DNA of 64,000 nt, from the NCBI GenBank assembly GCA_036346255.1, contig CM070636.1, forward strand, positions 24,063,539-24,127,538, read 5' to 3'. The notes under the pieces are model-generated. The model had not been told where the DNA came from and searched no databases. It was given only the letters and a program-made list of their open reading frames with translations. The translations under genes were made by a program, and so were the position numbers. How positions within the stretch are numbered: position 1 is the first letter of the stretch; every line of letters begins with the position of its first letter. This document shows, one piece after another, positions 10,329 to 20,113 of this stretch. This DNA comes from Ampelocalamus luodianensis (Eukaryota; Streptophyta; Magnoliopsida; Poales; Poaceae).

Positions 10329-11678
10329 TGAAAGCATCTAGGCCCCTAAAAAGTATTTCGATATTTAATGACATTATGTTCTATGGAACTAATGTGATTA
10401 TAGAGTGTTTAAAAAGGTTTAGTCCCAGTGATGAACACATCTACATGGAAATGCATGCTTGAGGACAACATGAAGATCAATATGGCTCGAAGACAAGGTA
10501 CAAAGTAGTTTAGAATCTTTTTCTGTTTACCGGTCTCAAGAGAATTGGTTGGGAGACTGGATTATAGGTTAAATATCGTACTATTAAGAGGGATCACAAC
10601 TAGTAACTTGATAACATGTTCGTAAGCATAATGGATCAATCTAGGATCATGCATACTTTTGAGGTTGTGTTGAAAAGAGTTTTCTCGTGTTTCTCAAGTG
10701 GAACGGTAGTACCAAAACATTGCCTGGTGGAACTATCGCTCAACGGTAGTACCACAGTGTACTTGGTGGAACTACCGCTCAATGGTAGTACCACAAGTCC
10801 TTTTCAGAAACTACCGTAAATTCTTTGAAGTATTCCAAGTCTTGTGGTCAAAACCCTTGTTCCGTAAAAATTGAAACAGGTCGTTTTGGGATATGCCGTA
10901 GTACCGGCGGTTCAATAGCGGTACTACCATTTTTGCTGTTTTCTCTTTGAAATTTGGTCCCAACGGTCGTATTGGTTGTGGGGGGTTATAAATACCTCTT
11001 CACCTGCTCTTGGACAGAATCAGTGCTTACAGTTTTACATTCTTGAGCAAGAGCATTCGCTCCACACCTCATTTACACTAGTGCATTCATTGTGAGGTTG
11101 TTGAGCAAAACATCAAGTGCATTCATTCTAGTTTGATCCATTTCACTTGAGTGTTGTCAAGCAAAGACTGTGATTTATTACTCTTGGTGCTGCTTGGCAC
11201 CTGACAGCTTAGCGGGAGTTTGCACGTGATCTCTTCAAGAAGATTGTGAATAGACTCGGTGTCAATTGTGAGTGGTTCGGTGTTCACCATCTCTAGAGTG
11301 GAGAAAGAACAACCACCAGTGAAATCGAGGGAATGCTTAATTCGTAAAGCCGGCTTGATTGGTTCAAGCTTCCTCAACGTGAACTAGTGAAAACTCAGGT
11401 CTTCGATACCACGGGAAAAACTTCATCGTCCTCACTGTGGTTCTCTCTTATTGTTACTTTCCGCATTTACTTCTTTAGCTTCTCTACTGTGATTTACTTG
11501 TTTTGCTAGAATTGTATCTTGTATTGTCTTTGCTTAGTTGTTTTGAGTAGCTGTTTAGTTCTATCTTTTGTCTCAGGACTGCTCTGATTAGAACTGTGTT
11601 GCTGAAAGTTTTTATTGGTCATTTAAATTTAGAAACCTCCTATTCACCCCCCTCTAGTCGGTTATCCTTGATCCTACA
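10329..11678 (+). mobile_element. 3' LTR of the SIRE/Maximus-like copia (1.35 kb)
   Basis: Begins TGAAAGCATCTAGGCCCC just after the polypurine tract AAAAAGGGGGAGAT and ends GATCCTACA. A TATA box (TTATAAAT, 10986-10993) gives a likely promoter. The U3 part has two to three units of about 47 bp with GGTGGAACTA, CGCTCAA and GGTAGTACCAC, plus a GCGGTACTACC further on, which form short stems. The right boundary rests on the CA terminus only. Confidence 0.7.
10986..10993 (+). promoter_or_regulatory. TATA box of the SIRE-like LTR
   Basis: TTATAAAT follows a G run and precedes ACCTCTTCACC. It is about 660 bp into the LTR, a normal place for the U3/R transition. Confidence 0.55.
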
Positions 11679-12041
11679 ATGTGGTCGTACAGTTATGGGT
11701 CAATTCAATGGCGCACAAAGTTAAGTTCTTAATTGACCAAGGTAAGAATGTCAAACTACTACCAACTATCACATTCATATTTTTCCAAACGCACACGGCT
11801 CCACCATATCACAATTGCATCCACTTCCTCGGTCTAAATCTTTTCCCACCCTGTTTGTTAAATGAAACAAATGCCATCAACGAGTGACAACATACTGCAC
11901 ATAGCTTTCCACAAAGCATTCCATATTCACTTAATCAAGTTTAGATTTGCAACTTGACAAGGATCTGATAATCTTCATTTTATTATTTATCCTTATTCAT
12001 ATAATATGGGTAAATATGACCTCACACAGTATACCCCTTAC
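11679..12041. other. Unassigned sequence between two elements
   Basis: AT-rich stretch with no recognisable coding, repeat or terminal motif. It lies between the end of the SIRE-like LTR and the tentative start of the Tat LTR, so it may be part of that LTR, an older element or genuine intergenic DNA. Confidence 0.4.
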
Positions 12042-12065
12042 TGTTGTAAGGGAGAAGTTAGCAAG

Positions 12066-12236
12066 GTGGTCGTAAGTTCTTCTACGACCACCCCCATAGT
12101 CGTAAGTATTTCTACGACTACCACGTAATCGTAAGTTCTCTTACGATTACCTTCGGTTGTAAGTCTTTCTACGACCAGTATCCAGTCGTAAACTTTTCTA
12201 CGACTACCCCCTGGTCGTAAGTCCTGCTACGACCAG
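12066..12236 (+). repeat. Array of six hairpins with 8-nt loops
   Basis: Six inverted repeats at 27-31 bp spacing. H1 12066-12091: GTGGTCGTA, loop AGTTCTTC, TACGACCAC. H2 12097-12120: TAGTCGTA, AGTATTTC, TACGACTA. H3 12125-12150: GTAATCGTA, AGTTCTCT, TACGATTAC. H4 12155-12176: GGTTGTA, AGTCTTTC, TACGACC with one U-G pair. H5 12184-12205: AGTCGTA, AACTTTTC, TACGACT. H6 12211-12236: CTGGTCGTA, AGTCCTGC, TACGACCAG. Loop length is always 8; outer stem bases change in complementary pairs. It sits in U3, 240-410 bp upstream of the first TATA box. Confidence 0.93.
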
Positions 12237-12472
12237 TCCTGCCACGACTTCTCCACAGATAACTGGGTCCACTCGCCAGTAGGCCCTATTAATCGTGAGA
12301 TCTGAGTAGTCAAGATATGAGTTATACCTGGAATAACTACATATAACTCACCATTATCTCTAATTGATAACCGCCGGGCAACATGGGGAGGTTACTACTC
12401 CGGTAATTACTCTCATTATGGCGTAATAATGAACGCCTCCTGACCCGGAACGACAACCGCCTCTACAGCATA

Positions 12473-12480
12473 CTATAAAT
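12473..12480 (+). promoter_or_regulatory. TATA box, first duplicated unit
   Basis: CTATAAAT followed by AGGTATC, in the first LTR unit. Confidence 0.55.
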
Positions 12481-12798
12481 AGGTATCTTTTAGAGGTAAT
12501 GGGGAGAGGCTTTTTGGGAGGAAAAAGGGCGCAAGTCTTTTCCTTGATTGTAACCAGGATACCAAATACAGCTCACACAGGATTAGGGTTGTTATTCTCA
12601 CTAGAGAAGGTCTGAACCTGTATAAAAATTCCTGTGTCTCCTTTGTCTGCGTGATCAATTGTGGAGACCTCTCGAATCAAATAATCTTTATGTAAGTTCG
12701 GTTCTAAAATACAGACAGTTGGGTTACTACTCCGGTAATTACTCTCAGCGTAATAATGAACGCCTCCTGACCCGGAACGACAACCGCCTCCACAGCAT

Positions 12799-12808
12799 AC
12801 TATAAATA
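12799..12808 (+). promoter_or_regulatory. TATA box, second duplicated unit
   Basis: ACTATAAATAG-type box at the equivalent position of the second unit, about 240 bp before the LTR end. If both act, transcripts with a longer or shorter 5' end are expected. Confidence 0.55.
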
Positions 12809-13045
12809 GGCATCTTTTAGAGGTAATGGGGAGAGGCTTTTTGAGAGGAAAAAGGGCGCAAGTCTTTTCCTTGATTGTAACCAGGATACCAAATACAGCA
12901 CACACAGGATTAGGGTTGTTATTCTCGCTAGAGAATGCCCGAACCTGTATAAAAAATTCCCGTGTCCCCTTTGTCTGTGTGATCAATTGTGGAGACCCAC
13001 CGAATCAAATAATCCTTACGTAAGTTCGGTTCTAAAATACCGACA

Positions 13046-13063
13046 GTTGGCGCCGACCGTGGG
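13046..13063 (+). other. Primer-binding site of the Tat element
   Basis: Directly after the LTR: GT then TGGCGCCGACCGTGGG. A TGGCGCC start is usual for plant Tat/Ogre-type elements (from memory). Confidence 0.65.
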
Positions 13064-13115
13064 GAACTTCTGGTAATTTCTTGTCAACAGTTCTTTTTTT
13101 TTCTTTGATGCTACC

Positions 13116-15184
13116 ATGGCAGGAGAATGGAACGAGGAGAATGAGTTCGACTTAGCCGATTACGCAGACATCGACATGGATGTCGATTTCGACTACGAGT
13201 TGAGTATCAAATCATCTGACGGTATTGCTGCCTTTGAAGATCTTCTATCAGATCTCGGAGACCGCATCACCGCCGGAGTTCAGGAGGGATCCTCATCCCC
13301 CACAACAATACGCCCAGCTGAGAAACCAGCTTCCTCAGGAGGCAAGGGTCAACACGACCACAAAAAGGACTGCCTCAGGACAGATTTGCAACACAACTAG
13401 AGTCTTTCCTCCAAGTGTTCGAGTCCCCCTAAGGCAGTACGACTCGACGAGACAAGTTCTGGAAGCCATCATTCCGGAGCTCCATCGGCACCTGATGGTC
13501 CTCTTTCTCCAGATAATTCTACAGAGAAGAGAATCAAGCACGCTTTTCCTCCAAATTCGACCATCCCATCGTAGGACACACCTGCAGACAGAGACGGTTA
13601 TAACCCGGAGTTCCCCTACTTGGAGGGGTTTACTCCAAGTCGCCAGATGGTGTCACTCGACTTCTCCTCAAGCGAGGAGGCCTCGAGCGCAAGTGGAGGT
13701 CATCCAAGAGAGGTCTTCGTCATTCCCCCTGATAAGGATTGTTCTCCGAGAGGCAGGATTGACGATACTCCTGGACGGGCATGCACTACGTCCCCTGGTG
13801 GCAATGGCAAGGGCACCACCGCTGGCGAACGAGACGAACACTTTAATGAACGTGTGGGACATCCTCAACATTCTCGCACTTCGTTAAAACCAACTCAAGG
13901 GTCTGATATAGGCGATTCTGAGACAACTCGACGAAGAAAAATAGCAGCTCAGAAAAATCTCCCCGAGCGCGCTTATTTCCAGTCGGAGGAAGCTCGGGAT
14001 CTCCAGCACATCAACGACTTGCTTGAAAATCCGACCCAAGAGCTTGATCGAGCACCGGGGTATGATCTCTTTGCAGAGGAGATCGCACGAAGGCTTCGGA
14101 ACACGATGGCAAAACTCGAGCGGCCTCGTCAACATCAACCTGGAAATCGTAGCAGTATGACTGCATCTTCTGCCAACCGTTTAGATAACTCGTCACATGG
14201 GAGACGACATGATCCTCGCTCACGCTGCTGTCCCGATCTGAGGAAGGCTCGTTGGACATCTGGAGACCGACAAGCCCCCATGAGAGGTGATCTTTCGCCA
14301 CTTTAAGGACGAAATGTGCGGCAGCAAACGGAATACGAGGAGTATTTTTGTCGTAAAACTTAGGCCTATTGTTGGTCCAACCCACCTGTGACTGGGTATC
14401 GTCTAGTATGATCACCCGGTGACATCAACCCTTCTTTTCTGCAAAGAAGGAAGCAAGAAGTTATCTCAGAATGTCGGGCGTTTTCACCCGATCTTCAAGC
14501 AGTCTCCGTTGGCCACCTCGTTTTCGACCAGTGAACATGGAAAAATTCGATGGAACCCAACATCCTATTGAATTCCTCCAGATCTACACAACCGCTATCC
14601 GAGCAACAGGATGAGAGCACGTAATGGCGAACTACCTTCCGACTGTGCTCGAAGGATCGGCTCGATCATGGCTTTTAAACCAGTCGTCCGAATTGATCTA
14701 CTCGTGGCAGCACCTCTGCGACCTTTTGGTGGTGAACTTCTAGGGCACCTACAACCGCCTTGGAAAGGAGGACGACCTGCACCGGATAAGACAGAATGAT
14801 CATGAAACTCTACGTCAATTCATTAGGCACTTCAGTCATGTTCAAAATTCTATTTCAGAAGTTTCTGACTCGTTTGTGATCAGGGCTTTCAAGCAGGGAG
14901 TCCGCAGCAGGAGAATAACAGAGGACATCGCTTTACATCCTCCCGCCACTGTCGCCGAACTCTTCGAGATGGCCGATAGATACGTGACTGCTGTTGAAGC
15001 AGTCGAGTGGAACAACACTATCGATCGTGAAGATAATATCCCTCAGGAGGCAGGCAAAAGTGGCAAGAAAAATGATAAAAAGGCAAAGAAATCCAAGAAC
15101 AAGGCAAAAAGACACAAATCTCCAGCTGCCGGTTCTAAGGAGGTCCTGGCCGTAAGCGACAAAGAGCCACGCAACCCCAAGTAG
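13116..15184 (+). pseudogene. Degenerate gag of the Tat element
   Basis: Starts ATG 13116 with an acidic N-terminus (EENEFDLADYADIDMD) and goes through several frames: 13116-13397, then 13620-14303, then the capsid-like gag domain at about 14505-15184. In the last part I see RWPPRFRPVNMEKFDGT, IEFLQIYTTAIRATG, ARSWLLNQ and RQNDHETLRQFIRHF, typical of Tat gag, then a Lys-rich tail (NDKKAKKSKNKAKRHK). The frame is broken near 13400, near 14305, by a stop near 14611, by TAG at 14741-14743 (expected Gln) and by others. This would be the structural protein that packages element RNA; it cannot be made intact here. Confidence 0.75.
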
Positions 15185-15219
15185 AATCCTGATCAAGGTA
15201 AAGGTAAGCGCCAAGATCG

Positions 15220-16188
15220 GAGGAACGACAAACCCAGGTGGTGTCCTTTTCACAAAAAAGAAGGGCATGACCTTCGCAACTGCCGAGTTTTTCTACTAAA
15301 ACTCGAAGACTATTACTCTGGCAAGGGGCCACTTCCTACTCTTGAACAGGTAGGCCAAACAAGTGCACGGAAGGAATCGGAAGATGAGGACGAGATGTCG
15401 TTCCAGGATCCGCAACACACCATCGATCACATCTATGGAGGATCATCGGCATATGAGTCACGAAGGCAGCTAAAAGCCATCGAGCGCGAGGTAAACACAA
15501 TCGACTCACCTCTCGTCAATAAATTGCTGAAGTGGTCGGAAGTCACCGTTACCTTTGAGAAAGGTGATTGCCCGATCCCTTCAACTAGACCAGGACGGTT
15601 CCCGGTCGTGGTCGAACCCACCATCAACAATTGTCGAGTAAATTGAGTTTTAGTTGATGGTGGAAGCTCGTTAAATATACTGTTTATGAGTACCCTAGAC
15701 GAGATGCAAGTGCCCAAGACAAAGGTAAGGCCGGTACGATATTCTTTTCATGGAATCGTACCAGGGTCGTCGGCCAAACCAATTGGTCAAGTTTCTCTTC
15801 CTTTAACGTTTGGCTCAACAAGCAATTTTAGGACAGAGAAGATCTCCTTTGATGTGGTCGATTTCGATACGGCATATAACGCCATACTCGGACGACCAAC
15901 TTTGGCAAAATTCTTAATAGCTACTCATTATGGGTATCAATGTCTTAAGATGCCAGGTCCCAAAGGAGTAATAACAATATATTGTGATAAGAAGATGGCG
16001 CTCTCCTCCGACCGTCGTTCCCTCGAGATGGTTGGACAAATACCAACTCGAGATGAAAGTCAGCCTTCGACAAGAAAGTCGAAGCCTAAAGCTGCACCAA
16101 AGCCAAACGACCAAGTCAAAGAGGGTCCTCTGGATGCGGAGGAGCCCTCGAAGACTGTTCGCATTGGGGATCCTTCCGACCCCAAATA
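15220..16188 (+). pseudogene. Zinc knuckle and aspartic protease region of the Tat element
   Basis: Begins with a zinc-binding motif of the CPFH...GHDLRNC type (near 15238), then a linker containing SFQDPQHTIDHIYGG and FEKGDCPIPSTRPGRFPV, then protease with active-site motif VDGGSSLNIL (near 15655), a region with NAILGRPTLAKF, and a charged Pro/Lys-rich linker ending at TAG 16187-16189. The DGG in place of DSG/DTG is normal for this lineage. A TGA at 15644-15646 separates the knuckle part from the protease, where Arg (CGA) is expected. No other break is seen inside the protease. Confidence 0.8.
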
Positions 16189-16189
16189 G

Positions 16190-16435
16190 GAAGACGCCCT
16201 CAACACTTTTCCTTTGAGCAAATGCAGATGTCTTCGCGTGGCAAGCATCCGACATGCCCAGAGTCCCCAGGGAAGTGATCGAGCACAGGCTAGCCTTACG
16301 GCCTGATAAAGTACTCGTAAAATAGAAGTTACAGATATTTGCCCCTGATTGATGAGATGCTATTAGGTCAGAATTGGACAAGTTGTTTAAAGCAGGCTTC
16401 ATAAGAGAAGTCAACCGCCCAGAGTGGTTGGCCAA
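16190..16435 (+). pseudogene. Start of the Tat reverse transcriptase, cut by the Tekay insertion
   Basis: In frame pieces read ASDMPRVPREVIEHRLAL, then FKAGFIREVNRPEWLAN, the N-terminal RT region of Tat elements. There are TAG at 16323-16325 (expected Gln) and two adjacent TGA codons near 16350 (Arg expected for at least one). The reading ends at the GCCAA duplication, 16431-16435, and continues at 61998. Confidence 0.8.
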
Positions 16436-16730
16436 TGTCAAACTCGGGAGCGAAGGATCCCGAATTCTCTGTGTTCATACACCGATCCAGGATTTCCAGT
16501 GTACACAGTCTCACAAAATGGATATCACAATCATATCACGAAATCGTAAATAACATTATGTAATCAAATGTTTAATACAAATGAGTCTGAACAACAAGTA
16601 TCAAATATCAAATAAATAACACTGCGTAAGCATAATAACATAAGTGAGACACACGATGCGCCACAGGCAATCGTCTGGGGTCGAAGGCCTACTCGTCCTG
16701 ATCCTCACCGTCGGGGAAAAAGTCTTCTCC

Positions 16731-16747
16731 TGAATAAGAGTTATTCA
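16731..16747 (-). repeat. Terminal LTR hairpin (TGAATAA / TTATTCA)
   Basis: Stem TGAATAA, loop GAG, stem TTATTCA (16741-16747). It is repeated in the right LTR at 35090-35106. Sense context on the minus strand: CTCTTGC before it and GGAGAAG after it. Confidence 0.8.
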
Positions 16748-17086
16748 GCAAGAGTGAGCACAACTACCGTGCTCGCAAGCTACACCCAATATGGAATGAA
16801 ATGCATGCATAAGGTAACAAGTGAGTAAGGCAGGGGTTATTTTGCGTAAAGAAACATTTTCAGTTTAAATATCCATAGTAATTTCTAAGGCCATTTTCAT
16901 ATTATAACTAAAATTAGTTTTAAAATGTCAATGTTATAATATGGATAACCTCCAATTAATAAGTGAAGGATCCCCTCCTACACATGGCTGACCGCCCAAA
17001 TTTCTCATAAGGATTAACCATCCTCAAACATTTGTTAAATCATTTTGAAAACCAAAAATAAATCTAACTTCAAGTGGCATTGCTAG

Positions 17087-17161
17087 CATGTCCATGACCG
17101 CAGACGCGGCTATTCGAATAGTTTCTAATCTGCAGAGTTTGTACAACTTTACCCACACGAG
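17087..17161 (-). repeat. Multi-palindrome LTR block, copy 3
   Basis: Minus-strand copy: GTGTGGGTAAAG, TTGTACAAA, CTGCAGA, palindrome CTATTCGAATAG (17110-17121), then GCCGCGTCTGCGGTCATGGA. It is missing from the right LTR of the same element because of a deletion. Confidence 0.85.
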
Positions 17162-18406
17162 ACGACATGCTCATTATGTCGGCCAATACACGCTTCCGTA
17201 GGCGTGTGACTGAGCAATTATCATGAGGCCTTTACAATGTTCTGTCCTAGTGTACTCATGCCCGCTAAGGTTTCGCCCCTTTGGACTAACCATCCTCCGG
17301 AAGCCCTCTCTTGCGCCATGTGGGAATAAAAGTCTAATCGACACCCACATAATCAACATGACACAAATACACTAAAACATTACAAATTAATTAGCCAAAT
17401 CCTGCCCATACAGGATATGTGGTGGTACGGTAAGGCATAGCAATAAGCGGCTAAAAGACCGGTCCTCAATTGACTTGGGCGTCATTCCTACAAACCATGG
17501 GCCTTAATCTTAACCAGATCTATCCCGTGCATAAACTTGCACCCACCATTCCATCCAATTCGCCCAAGTCCAAACCCATTTTTTATTTTATTTAGAGTAA
17601 AACCCTCTTTATAAACTCATGTGGTAAAAATAATACCACCATGTCAAGTTTGAAATAATTTGTAAGAGATTTGGCTAAACCTTCCCAAATTCATAAGTGT
17701 GAACTAAGCCAAGCTAAGCATATGACTAGTTTTGATAATATCTTGTCTATGGTGTCAAGGCAATCAAGTATAATATTCAAATTGGCCATACAATGAAACA
17801 TTGGAGTAACTATATATAAAACAGGGCATTGAAATATTTTATATAAACATATGCATGCATTAAATAATTTAAAAAATGAAAATAACTTAAAAATATAGGG
17901 AGCAATATGATCAAAGGTGTAACTTGCCTTCGTTGACGTCTTGGAATTCTAGGTCCTCGAAATGATCAATCTCTCCGGAGTCGTCGAAGTCTAAACGCGA
18001 AAATATGACAAATTCAAATTCAAATAAATTCAAAACTCAGCTCAAACAAACTCAAAATTGAAATATTTTGGTTTAGTTAGCTAGATTATAATTTTATATA
18101 AATTTTTCAATTTGAAACACCTAATTTGGAGTTCAGATGCAAAAGTTATGAATTTTTTAAGTTTGGATCTATTTAAAAACCTAAATTCTGAATTTTTGAG
18201 TGGATTTAAACACCAGGATAGCGGCGAGGTGGCGATGCTGATGGTTGTGGTGGCGGGGACGCGGCGTCGATGGCGACGGCGTAAACGGCGGCGAGAGCTT
18301 GCAGCTTGGCGGCGACGAAAACTCAAAATATGGCGATCTCACAGCGAGAGAGAGTAGGTGGATGGTGGCGTCGGCATTGGTGTGACAAGAGGCTCCTGGG
18401 GTTGCC

Positions 18407-18416
18407 TTTTATAGGC
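18407..18416 (-). promoter_or_regulatory. TATA box of the Tekay LTR (left copy)
   Basis: Minus strand GCCTATAAAAGGC. The same box is at about 42691-42700 in the right LTR, which is the 5' LTR and the functional promoter copy. Confidence 0.55.
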
Positions 18417-18674
18417 GCTGGGAGGGTCCGAGGCGGCGTAGAGGAGGTGGGCATCGTGCGGCGGCAGTTGCAGGAGGTTGTGGCGTACGAGCGGAGAAAA
18501 AGGGGGGGAAACAGCGTGGAGACGTGGCGGAAACCGACGTGGTCTCGTGCGCACGACGCGGGGAGTGCGGGGAGGTTAGAGGCGACCGTTACCGAAGCTC
18601 GGGCGTGCGTGAAAATGGCGATCGTGGGGCTCGTATGCGCGAAAAAGAAGGCGAGGAGGAAGAAAGAGCATGGG

Positions 18675-19112
18675 CCGTTGGATTTTGATCCAACGGTCAC
18701 GATCATTAGCGTTGACGTGGGAGGAAATAGAACGGGATGCGCATGCGGCTCGTTGGATTTTAATCCAACGGTCTAGGCTTGATGAGGAAAGTAAAACATA
18801 GGCTAACTCCTGGCTGTAGGATTTTGATCGGAGGGTTCATATTGATTCAGACGTCCGGGCCTCCCGAAGACTCAACAAATCGTAGCCGTTCATTTTAGAT
18901 CTAATGGCTCACAATGATTGGGATGTTCGGGCTTCCGAAGGGGTACCGAGATCTGGCCGTTGGTTTTTTATCAGAAGGCTCGCGTGGATTGTGACGTTCG
19001 GGCCTCCCGAAAGCTTAACAAGATCTGGCCATTGATGTTTGATCTAACGGCCAAGATTTCACCAGGTGAAGAGAGTAAAAGAGGGTACGGACGTGGGCGT
19101 GGGATGTTGATC
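18675..19112. repeat. CCGTTGGAT-type palindrome array in the Tekay LTR
   Basis: Perfect hairpins CCGTTGGAT-TTTG-ATCCAACGG (18675-18696) and CGTTGGATT-TT-AATCCAACG (18751-18770) are followed by five decayed versions with GTAGGATTTTGATC, GCCGTTCATTTTAGATC, GGCCGTTGG, GGCCATTGATG and GTTGATCCAATGG. The array recurs in the right LTR at 61160-61610. Confidence 0.8.
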
Positions 19113-19142
19113 CAATGGTTGGCAGGGGTTGGGATGCGTGTC

Positions 19143-20113
19143 TGATGAACCCGAAGGTCCGATTGTTGGCCAGATCTTTCGATGAGAACGATACGTTCGG
19201 TAGTAGTCTCTCAACTCTCACGATCCTGGCTACGAACTCGCAAGGCCCGAAACCACGCAATCGCTGAACTGCTCGACAAGTCGTTATCAATCGTACGAAT
19301 ACCAGCTTGACCTAACCACGAAGGTCGATTCTGCATACACCGAAGAAGCACGCAAGAACAAGATAAATAAGCAATCTGAAATTGCAAATATGAATTGAAA
19401 TATTTGAATTGAGTTGGGATTCTGAATAAGGATCTTAATTGGGTGGTCTAGTCGACACACGCAAAAGATACAAGTTGCAACGAAGGCAAACTAAACATAA
19501 ACAAAATCCAAGAAAAACTAGAGGGGTGCGGCCTCCTTATATAGGGGAGGGGGAGCCGCACATCTAATAGAACCAGCGGGGCAGGACTAAATTCGTGGGT
19601 ACTGTTCATGTGAACAGTAACCACACCCCCAAGTGGACCGCCGGTAGATAGGCCAAGTTCAGTATGATTACAAAGCCCAAAATTGGCCCAAACAAGTGAT
19701 ATGATGTCTTTTTTTTATGATTGCGATCAGCCCAGAAGGAATTTCGAGGTCAGGCCAGATCCGTTGGAAAGAGGACGAAATAAGCTTTCAATCAAGTACT
19801 CGTAGACCTCCAACGGACTCTGTATGTGAAAGTTATGTCTATTTTAAGTTGTTGTTGTCAGGCTGATTCCGTAGGCCGAACTAGATTCTAAAACAGGTCC
19901 AGCTCGAACTGCTTACTTGTCTTGGACCAAAAGTGACATGGTGCTGCACATATATATATTTCATCATTAGGTAGCATCATATAGTTCATATAATATAAAG
20001 ACACTCCTAAAAACAAGCTCACCTGATAATTTAAGTGAAGCGTACGGGCTCTTATACTTGGAACAGTAAGCATAGCAAATATGGTTGTATCCATAGGGGT
20101 CATGTCCTCATTA
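19143..20113 (-). mobile_element. 3' LTR of the gag-only element
   Basis: 971 bp. On the minus strand it starts TAATGAGGACATG where the 5' LTR has TGATGAGGACATG, one G-to-A change in the terminal dinucleotide. The first 225 bp continue the ORF2 reading frame. TATA (CCTATATAAGG on the minus strand) lies near 19537-19547. Confidence 0.85.

Larger units (their letters stand above)
5996..11678 (+). mobile_element. 3' part of a SIRE/Maximus-like Ty1/copia element
   Basis: Three separated pieces join into one element: a coding tail (5996-6173 and 6986-7069), a 3' spacer that includes GCCAAAGGGGGAGAAG just after the stop (7070-7494, 10303-10328) and the 3' LTR (10329-11678). The sequence just before the LTR, ACCAAAAAGGGGGAGAT, is the polypurine tract and is typical of this lineage from memory. 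Two solo LTRs with perfect target duplications interrupt it (6174-6980 and 7500-10297), and an LTR carrying a CACTA breaks it on the left. The 5' LTR, gag and pol are outside the window or lost. Confidence 0.75.
12042..13045 (+). mobile_element. 5' LTR of the Tat element, with an internal tandem duplication
   Basis: Ends AATACCGACA at 13045, directly before the primer-binding site. The start at TGTTGTAAGG (12042) is a guess from the TG dinucleotide. It contains the six-hairpin array (12066-12236) and a 332-bp tandem duplication (12391-12722, 12723-13045) that doubles the TATA box and the whole downstream region. Confidence 0.6.
12391..13050 (+). repeat. 332-bp tandem duplication spanning the LTR end
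   Basis: Unit 1 (12391-12722) and unit 2 (from 12723) both start GTTACTACTCCGG and carry the same TATA region, GGGGAGAGGC block and AAGTTCGGTTCTAAAATAC end. Unit 1 ends GACAGTTGG, that is, the LTR end plus the first bases of the primer-binding site, while unit 2 continues into TTGGCGCCGACC. Confidence 0.88.
12042..16435 (+). mobile_element. Left half of a Tat-lineage Ty3/gypsy element
   Basis: Carries an LTR (about 12042-13045), a primer-binding site (13046-13063), a gag, a protease and the first part of reverse transcriptase in the plus sense. It is cut at 16431-16435 by the Tekay element, and the same RT resumes at 61998 after a matching GCCAA duplication. The lineage is supported by the extra RNase H domain in the right half and the DGGSS protease motif. 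Multiple stops and frame changes show it is dead. Confidence 0.88.

Noticed and set aside
11681..11887. 68-residue plus-strand frame in the unassigned gap
   Set aside because: No domain, short, no context; chance frame.
12066..12236. CRISPR-like array
   Set aside because: Repeats are self-complementary with no unique spacers, in a plant LTR; not CRISPR.
13225..13887. 220-residue frame in another phase of the Tat gag
   Set aside because: Shadow of the degenerate gag, no recognisable motif, though a gag frameshift may make parts of it real.
18081..18776. Arg-rich frames on both strands, repeated near 42135-42821
   Set aside because: They arise from CGG-rich LTR sequence and are present in both Tekay LTRs only because the LTRs are copies.
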